This document shows positions 25,949 to 38,577 of a stretch of 64,000 nt of DNA, in pieces. The DNA is taken from positions 1,116,001-1,180,000 of the forward strand of contig JAKJHU010000034.1 of assembly GCA_022316685.1 (NCBI GenBank). Reading direction: 5' to 3'. Both the position numbers and the translations under genes were made by a program. The notes under the pieces were generated by a model. The model made no database searches and had not been told where the DNA came from. It saw only the letters and a program-made list of their open reading frames with translations. This stretch comes from Progne subis subis (taxonomy: Eukaryota; Chordata; Aves; Passeriformes; Hirundinidae). Position 1 is the stretch's first letter. The number at the start of each line of letters is the position of its first letter.

Positions 25949-26146
25949 TATCCTTTTTTACATTATGTATAGCTTTTTACATCATATTTTGCACATGAAA
26001 TGAGCCAATGCAGCTTGCAAAATGCACAATGAGTTACTAAGGATAGGAAATATAAGATTAAGATGCTATGCTCGAAAGTATATGCTCTTCCTTCTCACAC
26101 ATTTTCAATTCTGGATTTGTATTTCTTTCCAAATGATCAGGCATTG
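24991..26146. other. Intergenic with an (AT)n microsatellite
   Basis: An (AT)n tract lies at about 25908-25942. No gene or other repeat is recognisable in the rest. Confidence 0.4.
25908..25942. repeat. (AT)n microsatellite
   Basis: About 17 AT units following GTGTGTGT. Confidence 0.95.
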
Positions 26147-26196
26147 CCATCTACTACAGTTGCTCTAAGACTTTGATATTGCCTGTTTACCTCACT
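26147..26196. repeat. 50-bp segment duplicated at 22593-22642
   Basis: Fifty bases beginning CCATCTACTACAGTTG are identical to the distal part of the 22.5 kb insertion. Here the segment sits in ordinary unique-looking sequence, so this copy is the likely donor. Confidence 0.85.
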
Positions 26197-27164
26197 TTGG
26201 TTAGTATACCTTTCTTCTCTGCCACAAATAAGACTGCATTACCATCAGTATTGTGAAAGACCTGCTCAGCAATAATCGCTGCTATTCCAAATCACATTCA
26301 CTTTTTCACTTCTTATTGAAATGCGCACAATCAAATGCAGATTTTTCAGACACTATTTTTGAGACGATCTATAATTTAAACTCTTCTCAGATTAATCCTT
26401 TTTCACCTTTTCAAGCCTCTTCTGTCACTTTTATAAGAAATAAACTGCATCTGTGTGAGAAGAACTTTCTAACCATCATCCAAAGTACTGAAGTTGTGCA
26501 ACAGACAGCCTATGTTTCCAAATGATTAAGCATTTTTCATTCTTCTTTGCCCTTTGTCATTAATTTTTAATACCGTCTTACTTCCCTTTGGTTCTATGTT
26601 TATCATACTTTCATTGTCATATTCTGTAAATGAAAGTATTTGGGCAAAGATTTTCCTTACATTTTAGCAACTCAGCACACAGATACAGTTACTGATTTAG
26701 TCTAGAAAACAGACTGCAGTTAAAACTGATAATAGTTTAATATTAGACCACTACAGATATCATATTGCTGATCTTCCAAAAGTTTGTGACTGTGCCACTT
26801 CATTGTGAATTCACACTGATGCACTAAGCTAGAAAGGCAAGAAAAGCTCAGTCTTCATTTTGAAAGAATTTATCAGATGCAGTTCTTTCCTAAAATTATA
26901 AATCACTACAGCCAAAGCAAAGTGGCTGTGATGCCTAACAGGAATAAGTGTATTGACCTGCAATTTTGCAACAGATTACCAGTAATATTGACGAGTGTTA
27001 TTTGCATTATATGTACGGTTTTAATGGGTAGAGTTTCAAAACATAAAAGGAGGTTAAAAGAAATACTTTTTACCAGGGCTAGTAGTGACATGACACAGGG
27101 CAGTGTTCATTATGAGTGTAACAAGACAGAGAAGTCGTGAATGTCCCATTCTTGGAAATGATCC
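26197..27164. other. Intergenic, no gene recognised
   Basis: AT-rich. Two open frames of 87-90 codons (26253-26525 and 26877-27140) have no recognisable domains. Confidence 0.35.
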
Positions 27165-27275
27165 AGGGCTTTGAGCAACCTGGTCTAGTGGGAAGTACCG
27201 CTGCCTGTGGCAGGGGGGGGTTGGAATTCAGTGATATTGAAGGTTTCATCCCACCCCAACCATCCTGTGACTGCT
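27165..27275 (+). mobile_element. CR1 LINE 3'-end fragment
   Basis: Contains CTTTGAGCAACCTGGTCTAG, GGCAGGGGGGGTTGGAATTC and CACCCCAACCATCCTGTGA in order, as in the 3' end of avian CR1. It is 5'-truncated. It lies about 0.5 kb upstream of the RXYLT1 CpG island. Confidence 0.85.
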
Positions 27276-27769
27276 GCCACTGTGGGTCATCAGGCTAGAC
27301 TTACAGTTCAGCAAGTGTATAAACAATTAAATTAGATTAGGGATTTAGCAGTAGGATGACTGTAAGCCTATTTCAGAAGGCCTTCTAAGACAAATAGATT
27401 TCAGTTGGAAACAAGCAGTGATGCATTGAATTAATTTTAGGTCATGGTTAGAGCAAGGTTTAGTGTCCGTAAAGATAAAAAATTGAAAAAAACCACTCAG
27501 ACCCAGAGGAGGCTGTAGGGTTGTGCAGTGCATTACAATTTGTACTGTTCTAGACTCCTTTGGGTAGGTGTAGGTCGCTGTGCTTTTGGCTACAATTAGG
27601 GCCACGGCGTTTGTCTACAGGCTGGAAGAGGCTTTACAGAAGCTGCAGCACTTAGCCTTAAGGACTCGTGGATAGTCTTTCTAAGGAACGTGAGTCACTG
27701 ACCTATCCTAGCTTTCCCCCATTCCCATAGCCTGACTGTGTTCACCTATCCGTTCGCAAGCTGGTTACC

Positions 27770-28340
27770 CATCACGGCACGGCTGCGCCGGCAGCGCCCT
27801 GGGGGCTGCGGCCAGGGGCAGGTCCCGGCACAGGCGGCTGCGAGCCTCCTCGGCGGCGCTCGCAGCGCAGGCCGGCAGGCGGAGTCTGCTCCCGCCGCCG
27901 CCTCCCGGCGCCCCCGGCCGGGCCTTCCGCCCACGCCGGGCGGGATGCGGAGCGCTCGCAGGCGGCTCTGCTCCGCCCTGGTAGTCGCGTACGGCCTCTT
28001 CTCCCTCTACGCGGCCTACAGCGTGTTCCTGCGGCCGCGCCGCCCGGCCGCCCTTCGCCCGCACCGGGACCGCCGCGGCCCGCGAGGTGAGCGCGGCGGC
28101 GGGGCCGCTCCGAGCCGCCCAGCCCGGCCTGTCCGCGGCCGGCGGGCCAGAGGCGGTGGGTTTGCTGCGGGGCCGGCCCGGCAGGCGGGGCCTGGTGGCG
28201 GCCTCGGAGGGAGAGCGGGGCCGGCGCCTCACCGCTCCCCGCCGGGCCTGCGCTGGCCGCAGGGCCTCGGGTGGCACCGCGCGGCCCGTGGGGGAGCAGC
28301 CGGCGGCGGTGGTTGTGGGGGCGGTGGTGGTGTGCTCGGC
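27770..28340. promoter_or_regulatory. CpG island over RXYLT1 first exon
   Basis: Extremely G+C- and CpG-rich (many GCGCC, CCGCG and CCGCCG blocks) in an otherwise AT-rich region, spanning the start codon and the first splice donor. This is the usual housekeeping-promoter arrangement, with no obvious TATA box. The transcription start cannot be placed from sequence alone. Confidence 0.85.
27945..28086 (+). CDS. RXYLT1: RXYLT1 coding exon 1
   Basis: Encodes residues 1-47 plus one base: a basic cytoplasmic tail (MRSARRR), the hydrophobic anchor and an Arg/Pro-rich stem. The donor is GAG|GTGAGC. It is wholly inside the CpG island. Intron 1 is 384 bp and ends with a 23-T run some 20 bp upstream of the acceptor. 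Confidence 0.93.
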
Positions 28341-31300
28341 TTAGGGCTGAAGGATGGTTGTCAGGTGCTGCGTGAAATTACGAAGTTGAGAAAATGCGTT
28401 AGTTTTCCTAAAGCTGTGAATTTGAGATTTTTTTTTTTTTTTTTTTTTTTAATGTAAATCACGCTTTTAGGTTTCACGGATCATGTTGCCTTGGGAAATG
28501 AAGAGTGGAATCCATGGGGTGCGGACGAGAAAAACGAGTTGGCTGCTTCTCAGCAGAGATATGAAACTAATATTAAAATGATAAAATATGCGAAGTCTCA
28601 CCTAGAACAGACCAGTCTTAGAGTACAGATTTGGGGTAAAGCAGCAATTGGTAAGCAGCTGTAGTCAATGTCTGTTGGTTATTTAACCTTGCTGGTATAG
28701 TACTTTTCTCTGTTTCCTGATGACTAAAATTCATGTGTATGATTCAATAGCATGTATATCTGTACATGAGGAGTATTAAGGAAATGCTAGCTGTTACTCA
28801 AACTCGTAGCAATATAAGAGTAGTTAAACTCCAGTTTCTCTATATCAGTTCCTTTCAAGGCTGTTTTTCTGCTCTGTCAAGGAAAATGTCTCAAATGGCA
28901 AAGAAACACAGTTACTCGTTTTATCTGATCTAGTTTACAGTATGACACAAGGAGAGGCCTCTTACTTGCCTAACCAGATTATTTATTTTTGTCACGTTTA
29001 CACTTCGTGAAATTAGGCATTGCACAATGAGAAATAAAACGTTTTCTGTATTACAGTGTACTGTAGTACTGCTGCCACTGGTGAACTTGGAAATTCTTCT
29101 GTTGTGGAAGATACCGAGTTTCCCCTCTACATTAACTGGGAGTCAAGGTCTTCTCAAGCTCTTTAACTACTGCTGAAGACATAAGCCACTGTTCTTACTT
29201 TAACTTTTTTTGTAAATGCTGGGCTTACAGTTGAACTTCCATGTAGCAATGTAGAGCACATAGGTATATTACCTGATATATTACCATCATAAAAATTGGT
29301 GCATTTCACAGAAGCTTAAGAGAAATATTATTGTCCTTAAAATGCCAATTAATATTTGCTCATTTTTAGTGTGCTGGAAAGAGTTGCTAACAGAAGCAGT
29401 AGTGTATATCTTCATCTGCTGATATTTTGTCAGCCAAAGAGTCTTTTTAAATGCCAGTGTGGGAAAAATTCATTTTAACTAATTCCAAGTCATGTTATGC
29501 AAGGATCCTGACATTTCTTTCCCAAGTTCTTATGTTGTGATGCTTTTTCATTTTCCAGAAATAATTTTTTTACGAGTGTAGGGTAGGCAAGATCTGTAAA
29601 TTCAAAATCCCCATAATGTCTTTATTTATGTAGGTCTTTACCTTTGGCAACATATTTTTGGAGGGCACCTTGAGCCAGGTGATACGACTGCACAGTGGAG
29701 AGAAGGAAGCCAAAAAGCAGGAAAAACATACTTCAGGTATTGTTCACAATGTTGATTTCCATTGTGTAAACTTTAACATTGCATTGGAAAGTTAAATGAT
29801 GCACTGCTCAGGCATTATTTTGCCTGACTCAGAGTTGTGGTTATTTTAATACAGTTGCAAGTACTTTAATTTTGTAATGTTTTGGTAACTACAGAGTATG
29901 CACACAGCTTCTCATTCAAAATTACAGTTTATACACAGAAACACATGCTTGATAAATCTCACCAATTCTAGACCAAACATGCCACTGTTAAAAACTAGAA
30001 AAGTAGGGAACTATTTAATCTGGTTTATGATGGTTTGTGTTATTTAAAAAAGTATGGAAAAAACTTACCAGTGCTGAGAGAAAGAGCAGCCAAGAGGCCT
30101 CAGTGGCAGGGTCAGGATATAACCCCGAGAAGAGTGTGAAGAACTGGGCCTTGGGGTCTCATAGTTGATGAAATGAAGCATGCATATTAGAGGCAGGAAG
30201 ATGTCTCCTGCTGTTTGGTTTCTGCTGTATTCAGGGAAAAGGGACTTGGCTCATTCGTTCATAAATAGGAATGTGTCAAAACCGTAATTTGCTTGTGTTT
30301 ATAACAAAGGCTATCTGTGAGACCTAGCTTCTGCTTAGCTACTTGATTTGCAAACCAAAATTTCGTATGGAAAGGAAGATTACGCTTAAAGCACTGTTTG
30401 CTTTAACAGTGGTGTTTGATCTGTGATCATGTATGTTTTAAAACTGTTGTCAAATGTTTTATATTATTCAGTGAATGATGGAGCCCTCTGAGTCCCTGTT
30501 TAATATCATTTTAATGCTTTCTGCAAAGATACAGTGAAAGCTGAAGGATTTTTTTGTCTATTTGGCCAGTTAGCCAGTCTGCAGAAGTAGATCTGCAACA
30601 TTTAGTCACTTGCATCAGGACCTGCCTGTTAAAAAAGTTTTATTTTAATACATAAATGACACAGTTATTTGAGTTTAACTTCTTAACACGTGTTGCTTCA
30701 GAAGGCTATTTTTTCCTTGCACAAGATGTGGTTCTAGTTGAAATATTTGAAGATAGTGTTTGAAGTACACCTGATTGTGAGTTGAAAGGAGGTTTTAAAT
30801 GATCACAAAACTTTGACTAAATCATGACTAAAATAATTTTGAATAGTTATCAAAGTATCTTAACAGTGAACATGGTACAGGCCATAGAGTCTTTTCAGAA
30901 GAAATAGATTAATTTATATACTCCTTAACAGAAAAAGCTGTATTCGTTGTCTGCAAATAAAAGATGATCTTACAAGTTTAGAGAATCAACTATGAATGAT
31001 GCTACTGCATCTTGGTAGTCTCCTTGACAGAGTAATAGAGCTTTCAAATCACAAATATAGAGAAAGGATACAGTCCTTTCTTTGAATATTGGACCAGTGC
31101 CTACTGTGCAGTCTTAGTGGCAGAAGACTTTGTTGTTTCCAGAGTTAAAATCTTAGAAACTACAGAAATCCGTGATACTCTGCCATGATAGTTTATCATC
31201 CTGGTATTGGCATGAGAATTTCTTCAAGCTCTTGCTTTCCACATTTATAACATGAAAATAAATTGCTGTACTTAATGAGTCTTCACTTGACTGATTATGG

Positions 31301-34300
31301 TTATTTTCTTTCTAGTGTGCCTATTTCAGATTGTTAATAACCTCACATATTTCCTTAGAGTGTGCATCTCTCAAAGAAAGACTCCTATACTTGGCATTTA
31401 GGTATCTTCTTGTTATATCTAGATGAGCCAGGGATAATCAAGTTCCTATTTTAATTTCAACTTAGATGCTAGCTAGAATACAAAGCTTAAGTTTAGTACC
31501 AGCATAACAACGGTTAACTTTTGACAGGCTGGTAGAAACTTGTGCAAAGTATAGAAAATATGCAATATAACTGTTATTTTAACAATTAAACTTCTGAAAT
31601 AGCTACTTTTTGCACTATTTGGAAATACTAGTTTATGTTGTGAAGAAGAATTATGTGATCTTGGCTTTTCACTGGTTATAAGATTTTCTAGAATTGTTTA
31701 CTGCCTGGCTGAGGTAAATTATCTCCATTTGATTACTAGATGAGGCTAGAGGGAACTAGCTGAGGTGACATATTTGGAGAATATGTGCTGTTCTGCAGTT
31801 TTCTGTGGTAAGTCTAATTATTGTTAAAAAATAGACCTCTGGTGAATGTTTTTAAAGAATAGCAAATCTAAAGACACAAAAATGCCAAAATGCCATTTGA
31901 ACACAGTTGCATGAATAAGCCCATTTTGTATGTTTGATGGAAAATACATATCTCTATTATAAATTTTGATGGGTTCGCGTTTTCACCAAAGTAGCCTAAA
32001 AAATACATAAAGTACCAGCTTCTTCATAAAATGCAGGGATGTTTATTTAAAAAGAGGAGTGGAGAAGAAACTTCATAGCTGTGGATTTTAGTAACATCTT
32101 GGCCTATTCATACAAAAAGCAAGAGAGCAGGATTTAACACTTTCTCTGGCTTGAAGCAATTCACACCCTTCTCTCCTGTCATCTGGGAAGATGTCGTAGA
32201 GCACAGAGTGCCAAACGTCTTACCTCTTATTTGGTAAGAGCTTTCCTAAATTTCTATTCCACCAAGTCACACTCTATTTTATAAACATTAAGTGCTGCCT
32301 TGCCTCAGTCAACCAGGAGAGGTTTCTCTCTATCAAAGGATTCTACCTGGGATAGCTTCTGGCAAGTTAATTTTAGTAAGACCCTGTAGTGAAGCTTTTT
32401 AGAAAATCCAAAACCACTATGTCCACTGGATCCTCTTTACCTGTGTTATTATGGACAAGCTCATAGATCTTCATCAGATTAGTGAAACAGGATAACTCAT
32501 TTCCAGCAGTGCTTATCCATCTATGTGATCAGTGATCTTACCTATTGATAAGATTCTGTGATCTTACTGTTTATTACAGATTCTTTCATAGAAGGAATTA
32601 ATACTGACTGTTCTTCAGAGTCCTCTCAAGTTGTTTTTGTAGATGGGAGTCTACAAAAGATGGTGAACCACTTATCAAGCATAGTGTTTTTTCATCATGA
32701 CAGTTGTACGTCTCTGCCAGCAATTCTGCAATTCCATGTTTGTGTTCTTCAAAACTCTCAAGTGAATGCCATGTTCAAATCCTCCATTTGATACAGTATT
32801 TCTGGTGTTCAGCCTTTTATTTCTTGCTGAAGTGAACAAGTTAGGTTTGGGAATCTCCCTTTTCTTTTAAGCCATATGGGCTTGGGGGGATCTGTGTTGT
32901 TTACTTTTCGGGTTGAAGCACACAGTGTGCTTAGGCTTCTTATACATAGTTTTTGAACAGTCCTTGACTGCAAAGTCCTTAAAAGTGTCTTGTGATTTGG
33001 ACTGCTCCTTTTCAAGTTCTTTTCTTGATTTTCTCATTTTTATGTAATTCATTTATTGCATATGGAATATGTCTGTGTTGGATGTATTTATTATGATCTC
33101 TGCTGTTGCAAATATTAAATTCAATCACTGTTTTTAAAGAATGGCTGCCGTAACACCTTCAGAATGGGCACTGAAAGACCCAGTCTAAAATAGCACCTTT
33201 TTGTATGACTATCTATGACTAATAAGGAAAAACAAGGACTTTGTAGACAGCAAGTCACGTATTTAGCCCAAAAAATGTAACCTTCCCATATTATCTTTGA
33301 TCTAGCTTTCACATGAGTAATTAGTACTGTTGGGACTACTCCCTTAATTTTGCAGCTTCTGCAATCTCTCTTCTGTTTCCCAATCCCAATTGCATTCTGA
33401 TTGGGAGTTAATAGTACAACTCTAGCACAGGTTTTAATTATTTAAGTATGGAACTTATGAGACTTGCACCATGTTACTTTTTTTTCCCCCCCACTGTAAT
33501 TTTATGCTGTTCAATTTCATATATTTCTATACATAGGTCATTGCTTCCTAACCTGCACATCTTGTTATTGCTGTAAAGCTGTCACCCTTGAAGCGCTGTG
33601 TCACATAAAACACCCTTTTTCCCCAAGCCTCTTTGCAAGGTGATCACTGGACCTTGCACATATTTAATCCCTATCTTAGCCATTCCAAAGCCCAAGGTAT
33701 TCTCTCTTATGAATCCCAATGATTCTGTTCTCATTGTCTGTTAAACTTTGGATTTAAGTCTTGATCTGACTTAATATTTAATGTATTAGAAATCTTGATG
33801 CTAAGTCATGAGTCTTACGAATCCTGGCTTCAAAATACATCACTTCCACCAAGCCAGCAGCATGTCAGCTTAACTCAGGTTTAAAATACATTTGTCTAAG
33901 GTCAGTCTGCTTGAGATAACCTCACTGGAGTACTTTTTACAGCTTTTGTTGTAAGGGGTTTTTTTCCCTCATTAAGTATATTCGAACTGAAACTAGCTGT
34001 TAGTCTCAGCAGTTCATGAGTTAAAACTCATTCTAAATTAAGGTTTTCTGATAGCTGAAAAACTAGTGATGCAGCAGACTTAGAAAACTAGCACTTAACT
34101 GACTCCTAGAAAAAAAAAAAAATAGTGTTTTCTCCCCTTCACTTTTTCCCAAGCTGTGTAACATCTACCTCTTTGCATTCAGTCAATTATCTGTTAACAC
34201 ACCAGGTAACTGAAGAGCAGGAGCTGGTAAATATTGATTTATTTCATTACAGTTAATAAATAGCTTTTGTCAGATACTTGCAGATGATTAAAGATGTCAT

Positions 34301-37300
34301 GATTTTGCTAGGTGACTGAAATTCTTTTGTTAAATGCATTGTGCAAGATCTAGAAATGCCATTTTACAACAAAAATGTTTGTGCTTACTACCTTATATCA
34401 GAACCTCAGGTTTGACCTGTGTCACATAATCAACCTAAGTTCACATTTACATAGATATTTCTTGTGTTACTGATTCTACTCAGTAGAAACAACCAAAATA
34501 CTGAGAAAAGTAGTACACAAGACTAGCTAACTGTCACTCTTGATGATACCAGATTTAATATAGTCTTCAGGTTTTTGGGAGCGTCTCTCTCTTGTTCTAA
34601 TACAGCATTCATTGGTTATTACTGGAATTAATAAAATGTTTAACCTTTAGTGATCCTCAAGGTGCACTCTTTTTTGAAAGGTGGTTGATTTACACACGTT
34701 TTGAGGTTTGAGTATGGTACCAGTTCTGATTTATTGACAAAATGCTTTAAGTTAATTACCTTTTTCCTGAATAAAAATGAACGCACCTTTACTCTTGTGC
34801 TAAGCAGTAGATACTAACAACATGAGTGGTTATAGTTGCACAGTCATTTTGCATTTACTGTCTTGAAGAAAAAGTCATCTCTGCAGTGCATACTGTGTAG
34901 TAAGACTAGCTAGAGGATTGAAGTGTATAATCTGTTTTATGAAGTCTTGCTTTGTTTAGCGTTGTATTTTGGTTTTCTCAGCTTCCTCACTGGCCCATCT
35001 GTAGTTCCCGGCTACTTCTCGGTGGAAGCGGAGCATGTGGTGCTGGTGCTGAACGGGAGGGAGCCGGCGAAGATCGCCTACGCCACGCAGTGGCTGCACT
35101 ACGCACAGACGCTGATGGAGACCCGCAAAATCCAGCACGTGGCAGTGGTGCTGCTCGGGAACGAGCAGTGCAACAACGCCTGGATTCAGCCCTACCTGAA
35201 ACGAAACGGGGGATTTGTAAATGTGCTCTTCGTTACGTACGACTATGCGTTTGTAAACGAACAAGATATTTTCCAGTGGCCTTTAGGAGTAGCTACGTAA
35301 GTGCTATAGACACAAGTTGCAATTGATTAATTAATTATTGTGCAGGAGGTATGGAAAATATGACTTGAGTGTTACTGCTGATGCCCAAAACAATTGTAAT
35401 AAGTAAACTGCAGAACATGATCCTATCAGTCATTTTCTAAATCGGGCATTGGAGTCTTTGAAAGTTGCATTTAGCAATAAAAATTATAACAGGAAAAGAA
35501 TACTAATGTTTAGGAATTTTAAGGAAGATGAACCTGTGTCTTCTGAGGTTTTCTGTTCTTTCTTTCTTCAGTTGATTTGCTCTTGAGATTTATCATAACT
35601 GCTGATGTAATATGTACCAGTTACATGGAGTTTCAAAAGACATTTATGTAACTAAATATCTCATACTAGTTGCAGGTACTATTTGTTCAGGAAAGGAAAG
35701 AGTACTTTTATTTAGCCTCCATTATGGCTCAAAAGACTTCTGTTTGGAGTTGTTATAATCCAGTATCACAGCAGTGTAAGCTAGCTTAACTGCTTGTTTA
35801 AAAAGAACATTTTTGTTGTACTTAAGTGCTCAAACTATTTATGTGGACTAAATAAAGGTTTGGTTTGGCTAGATGCACTTTTACTTCTTATTAACAGAGT
35901 TGATAGTGGTTTAGCTACTTACCAGGGTAATAGACACTGAAAGGAATACAGGATTATTTTCATATCTTGAATTTGAATTCAATTTGAATATCCTGGTATT
36001 GATCCAGTTGGCTCAAAGGGCTGGAAAACTGTGTCTAGCTTTTTATATACAGCTTGAATTTGTTCATAGTGTTTCTGAAATACACTAAATTTGGACTCTT
36101 GATGGTGTCAAAGAATTGATGGCATTAGAAATTCCTGAGTGGAAAGATGTTGAGTTTTGAGATACAGAGATTAAGATGACAGTTAAGAGAAAGTAGCAAC
36201 ACTTACAACAATAAACTAGGGTGCAAAGCTGGGTGGAGAAAGATAAATTTGGTATCAAAATGGGGGTTCCAGCCCTTGCATACAGTGGCTGTAAAAAAAC
36301 AGGGTTAAAGGCATGAAAATATGCCTGATTTTCCAACTAAAGAGAGAAAACAAAGATGTAGAATGATGCAAAAATATTTGTCAGGAAGGGACAAATGGTT
36401 ATTAGAAATTAAGTGAATTAACATCCATCATGCAGGAGGAGAGTGAGGAAAGGGCTGCCCTGTCAAGCAATGCACAAGAAGCGATTTAGGAGCCAAAAAA
36501 TTAGATTATTGAAGTTCACTCAGATCAAAGTGAGATTTTTCTTTGAGAGGTTATCAGTGGTATTTTCGGTAGATAAGCATATACAGAGGTTAAGGTGAGA
36601 TTTATATGCCATATTTACTGTTAAACTGGCCATTTCAGTCAAAACTTGTGGCTGCATCAAGACAACCAAAGAAATTTACAACTTCTTTGGAAAAGCACCT
36701 TAGTCGAGGACATTCTGTAATATGCACATATAATATTTCTGATGTTGAAAGAAGATTTAAGTATTCTAGAAACTTTGTGAAGGGACTGATGAAGGAGATA
36801 AATACACTTTTAGGACAGGACTTGAATTGGTTTACTTGTGGGTCTGTCTGTATAGATGTGGATTGGCAACAACTAGGTGGTTTTAGTCTTAAAATATGAT
36901 GTACTGAAAATGAAATGCTGCAAATTTTTTCTTTGACATAGTTGTCTAACTTACACATTATTTTTACAGCTACAGAAGTTTTCCAGTTGTGGAACCTAGC
37001 TGGTCAATGCTACATGATCCAAGATCATATCTATGTAATTTCTTAGGAACAGTTTATAAGAATTCTTCTAGAGAAACCCTAATCGAAATTCTGAAACAGG
37101 ATGGACTTGACAAACTTTGCTGGATTGCAGCCAGAGAACAGTAAGACTTTAACTTACTTCATGAAAATATTCAGAGTTTTTTGGTTCATTATTACCAATC
37201 TTTTCTTGAGTGTTAAAAAGTAGTACAAATAAAAGTAATCAGTCATTAAGTAAGGGAATATTGCAGAGACTCTTTGTTTAGGTCATCATAACATAACAGC

Positions 37301-38577
37301 CTTTCTGTTACATTTTAGGTAAGGCATATTTTTTAATCTAGTATAGAAATGTCTCCTATATATATAACTATCAAAGACCATCTGTTTTTTTCCTACAAAT
37401 ATTTGATTATGAGAAGAAACAGTTGTCCTGTATTTTGTGGAGTTTAATGTCTTTAGTAGAAGAAAGAAGACAGCCATATTTTGTGTTCCCCATGAAAGTG
37501 GATTTAATCTGTACAGCACAGTTGTTTTTGACTAACAAGAGTAGGGTTCTGATTGTATGTCTTAAGCAAAGCAACACCTATAAAATGTTGGATAGCAGGC
37601 ACAGTGGTGCTTAGGTAGACCTTAGCTCCCTGATGTAGAGACTCAAGAAGATGGATTGCATCTGTGACATCTCCCAGACGTACTGAGGCTCTTGAAGTAG
37701 ATGAATTCAGGTTAAATGAATTGCTCTGCGTCCTAGCTTTTGAAGAGCAAACCTCTTTTGAGGCCAAAAAAGTCATTAAAAAGTGCATTGAGTGTCTCCT
37801 GTCTCCCTTTTTGCCTGTTTCTAAACTGTGCTGTGAAGTAAATTGACATATGCATCATCCAAGTCAAGCAGAAGATTTGAAGTGGCATTTCAATTTGTTT
37901 CTTACACTTCTAAGTGTTAATAATTTCCGGAAAGGGCCACATATTACAATCTATTTTTAACAGTGACATTTTCAATAAATTTTTAGAAGACTTTTAAGAG
38001 CAGTTAAGACTAAAAGTAAAAGTCATTTGACTGTGTGTGTAATACAAAATTTTTACACTGATAACATTTTCAGTTTTATAAATAATAGAAATTAAACCAT
38101 ATCTCTATTTGCAGTGCCTGTGAGGAATATATTAATTTTGACCCCTTTTACTTTCCTAGGTGGCAGCCTCAAGAAACAAATGCAAGTTTCAAAAACTATC
38201 AAGACGCCTTGCTGCAGAGTGATTTGACATTGTGCCCAGTAGGAATAAATACAGAATGTTACAGAATTTATGAAGCTTGTTCGTATGGATCTCTGCCTGT
38301 TATAGAAGATGTAATGACACCGGGTGATTGTGGAAATTCATCAATGTACCACAGTGCTCCACTGCAATTATTAAAAACCATGGGGGCTCCATTTATCTTT
38401 ATTAAAAACTGGAAAGAGCTTCCTGCTATTCTAGAGAAAGAAAAAAACATGAGCTTACAAGAAAAGATTCAAAGGAGAAAGAGGCTTTTAGAATGGTATC
38501 AAAACTTCAAGGCATGGATGAGACAAAAGTTTATTAATACTTTGGAAAATTCATTTTTGCCCAGTGATAAAGGATAA
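27945..38577 (+). CDS. RXYLT1: Ribitol-5-phosphate xylosyltransferase 1 (six exons)
   Basis: Joined exons are 27945-28086, 28471-28650, 29634-29736, 34982-35296, 36970-37140 and 38160-38577, totalling 1329 nt and 442 residues plus stop. The human protein has about 443. All introns are GT-AG and reading phase is kept at every junction. The product is a Golgi type II membrane protein. It transfers xylose from UDP-xylose to ribitol-5-phosphate on the core M3 O-mannosyl glycan of alpha-dystroglycan, priming matriglycan synthesis by LARGE. In humans, loss causes a dystroglycanopathy. Visible features are a basic N-terminus, a signal anchor at about residues 9-28, a luminal stem with EWNPWG, a middle region with [12 protein letters not shown] and VLNGRE, and a C-terminal exostosin-like donor-site segment [15 protein letters not shown] (329-343) followed by GSLPVIED. 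The start at 27945 is chosen because the first residues align with the vertebrate N-terminus, and -3 is G. The frame is open upstream to 27738. Confidence 0.97.
28471..28650 (+). CDS. RXYLT1: RXYLT1 coding exon 2
   Basis: Acceptor CTTTTAG|G and donor ATTG|GTAAGC. Encodes residues 48-107, including EWNPWG and [10 protein letters not shown], both conserved in vertebrate RXYLT1. It enters and leaves in phase 1. Confidence 0.95.
29634..29736 (+). CDS. RXYLT1: RXYLT1 coding exon 3
   Basis: Acceptor TTTATGTAG|G and donor TTCAG|GTATTG. Encodes LYLWQHIF and TAQWREG (residues 108-141). It was too short to appear as a long open frame and was placed by homology and phase. Intron 2 is 983 bp. Confidence 0.95.
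29737..34981 (+). other. RXYLT1: RXYLT1 intron 3 (5.2 kb)
   Basis: The longest intron of the gene. It is AT-rich with a poly-A run near 34110. No nested gene, RNA gene or recognisable interspersed repeat is seen, and the short frames (for example 32558-32791 and 32809-33015 reverse) have no supporting features. Confidence 0.6.
34982..35296 (+). CDS. RXYLT1: RXYLT1 coding exon 4
   Basis: Acceptor TTTCTCAG|C and donor CTAC|GTAAGT. Encodes residues 142-246 with [33 protein letters not shown] and FQWPLGVAT. It starts the conserved catalytic part. Third positions are strongly G/C in the first two-thirds, unlike exons 5 and 6. Confidence 0.96.
35297..36969 (+). other. RXYLT1: RXYLT1 intron 4
   Basis: An AT-rich intron holding a 97-codon open frame at 36606-36899 just before exon 5. 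It has no recognisable domain and is treated as chance. Confidence 0.6.
36970..37140 (+). CDS. RXYLT1: RXYLT1 coding exon 5
   Basis: Acceptor TTTTTACAG|C and donor GAACA|GTAAGA. Encodes residues 247-303 with [26 protein letters not shown] and LCWIAARE. The whole coding segment is AT-rich. Intron 4 is 1673 bp. Confidence 0.96.
37141..38159 (+). other. RXYLT1: RXYLT1 intron 5
   Basis: About 1.0 kb, AT-rich, with no recognisable feature beyond the splice sites. Confidence 0.6.
38160..38577 (+). CDS. RXYLT1: RXYLT1 coding exon 6 (terminal)
   Basis: Acceptor CTTTCCTAG|G. Encodes residues 304-442: WQPQETN, the donor-site-like [20 protein letters not shown], then a charged C-terminal helix region ([14 protein letters not shown]), and stop TAA. 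This exon carries the exostosin/GT47-like signature. Confidence 0.96.

Noticed and set aside
27765..28277. 170-codon reverse-strand frame opposite RXYLT1 exon 1
   Set aside because: A CpG-island shadow with Ala/Pro/Arg-rich composition, no splice or domain support.
28087..28457. Continuation of the exon 1 frame past 28086
   Set aside because: This reads into intron 1. The donor at 28087 and the conserved exon 2 in phase show it is spliced out.
36606..36899. 97-codon frame just before RXYLT1 exon 5 as an alternative exon
   Set aside because: No homology with RXYLT1, no paired splice sites, and the flanking exons join in phase without it.
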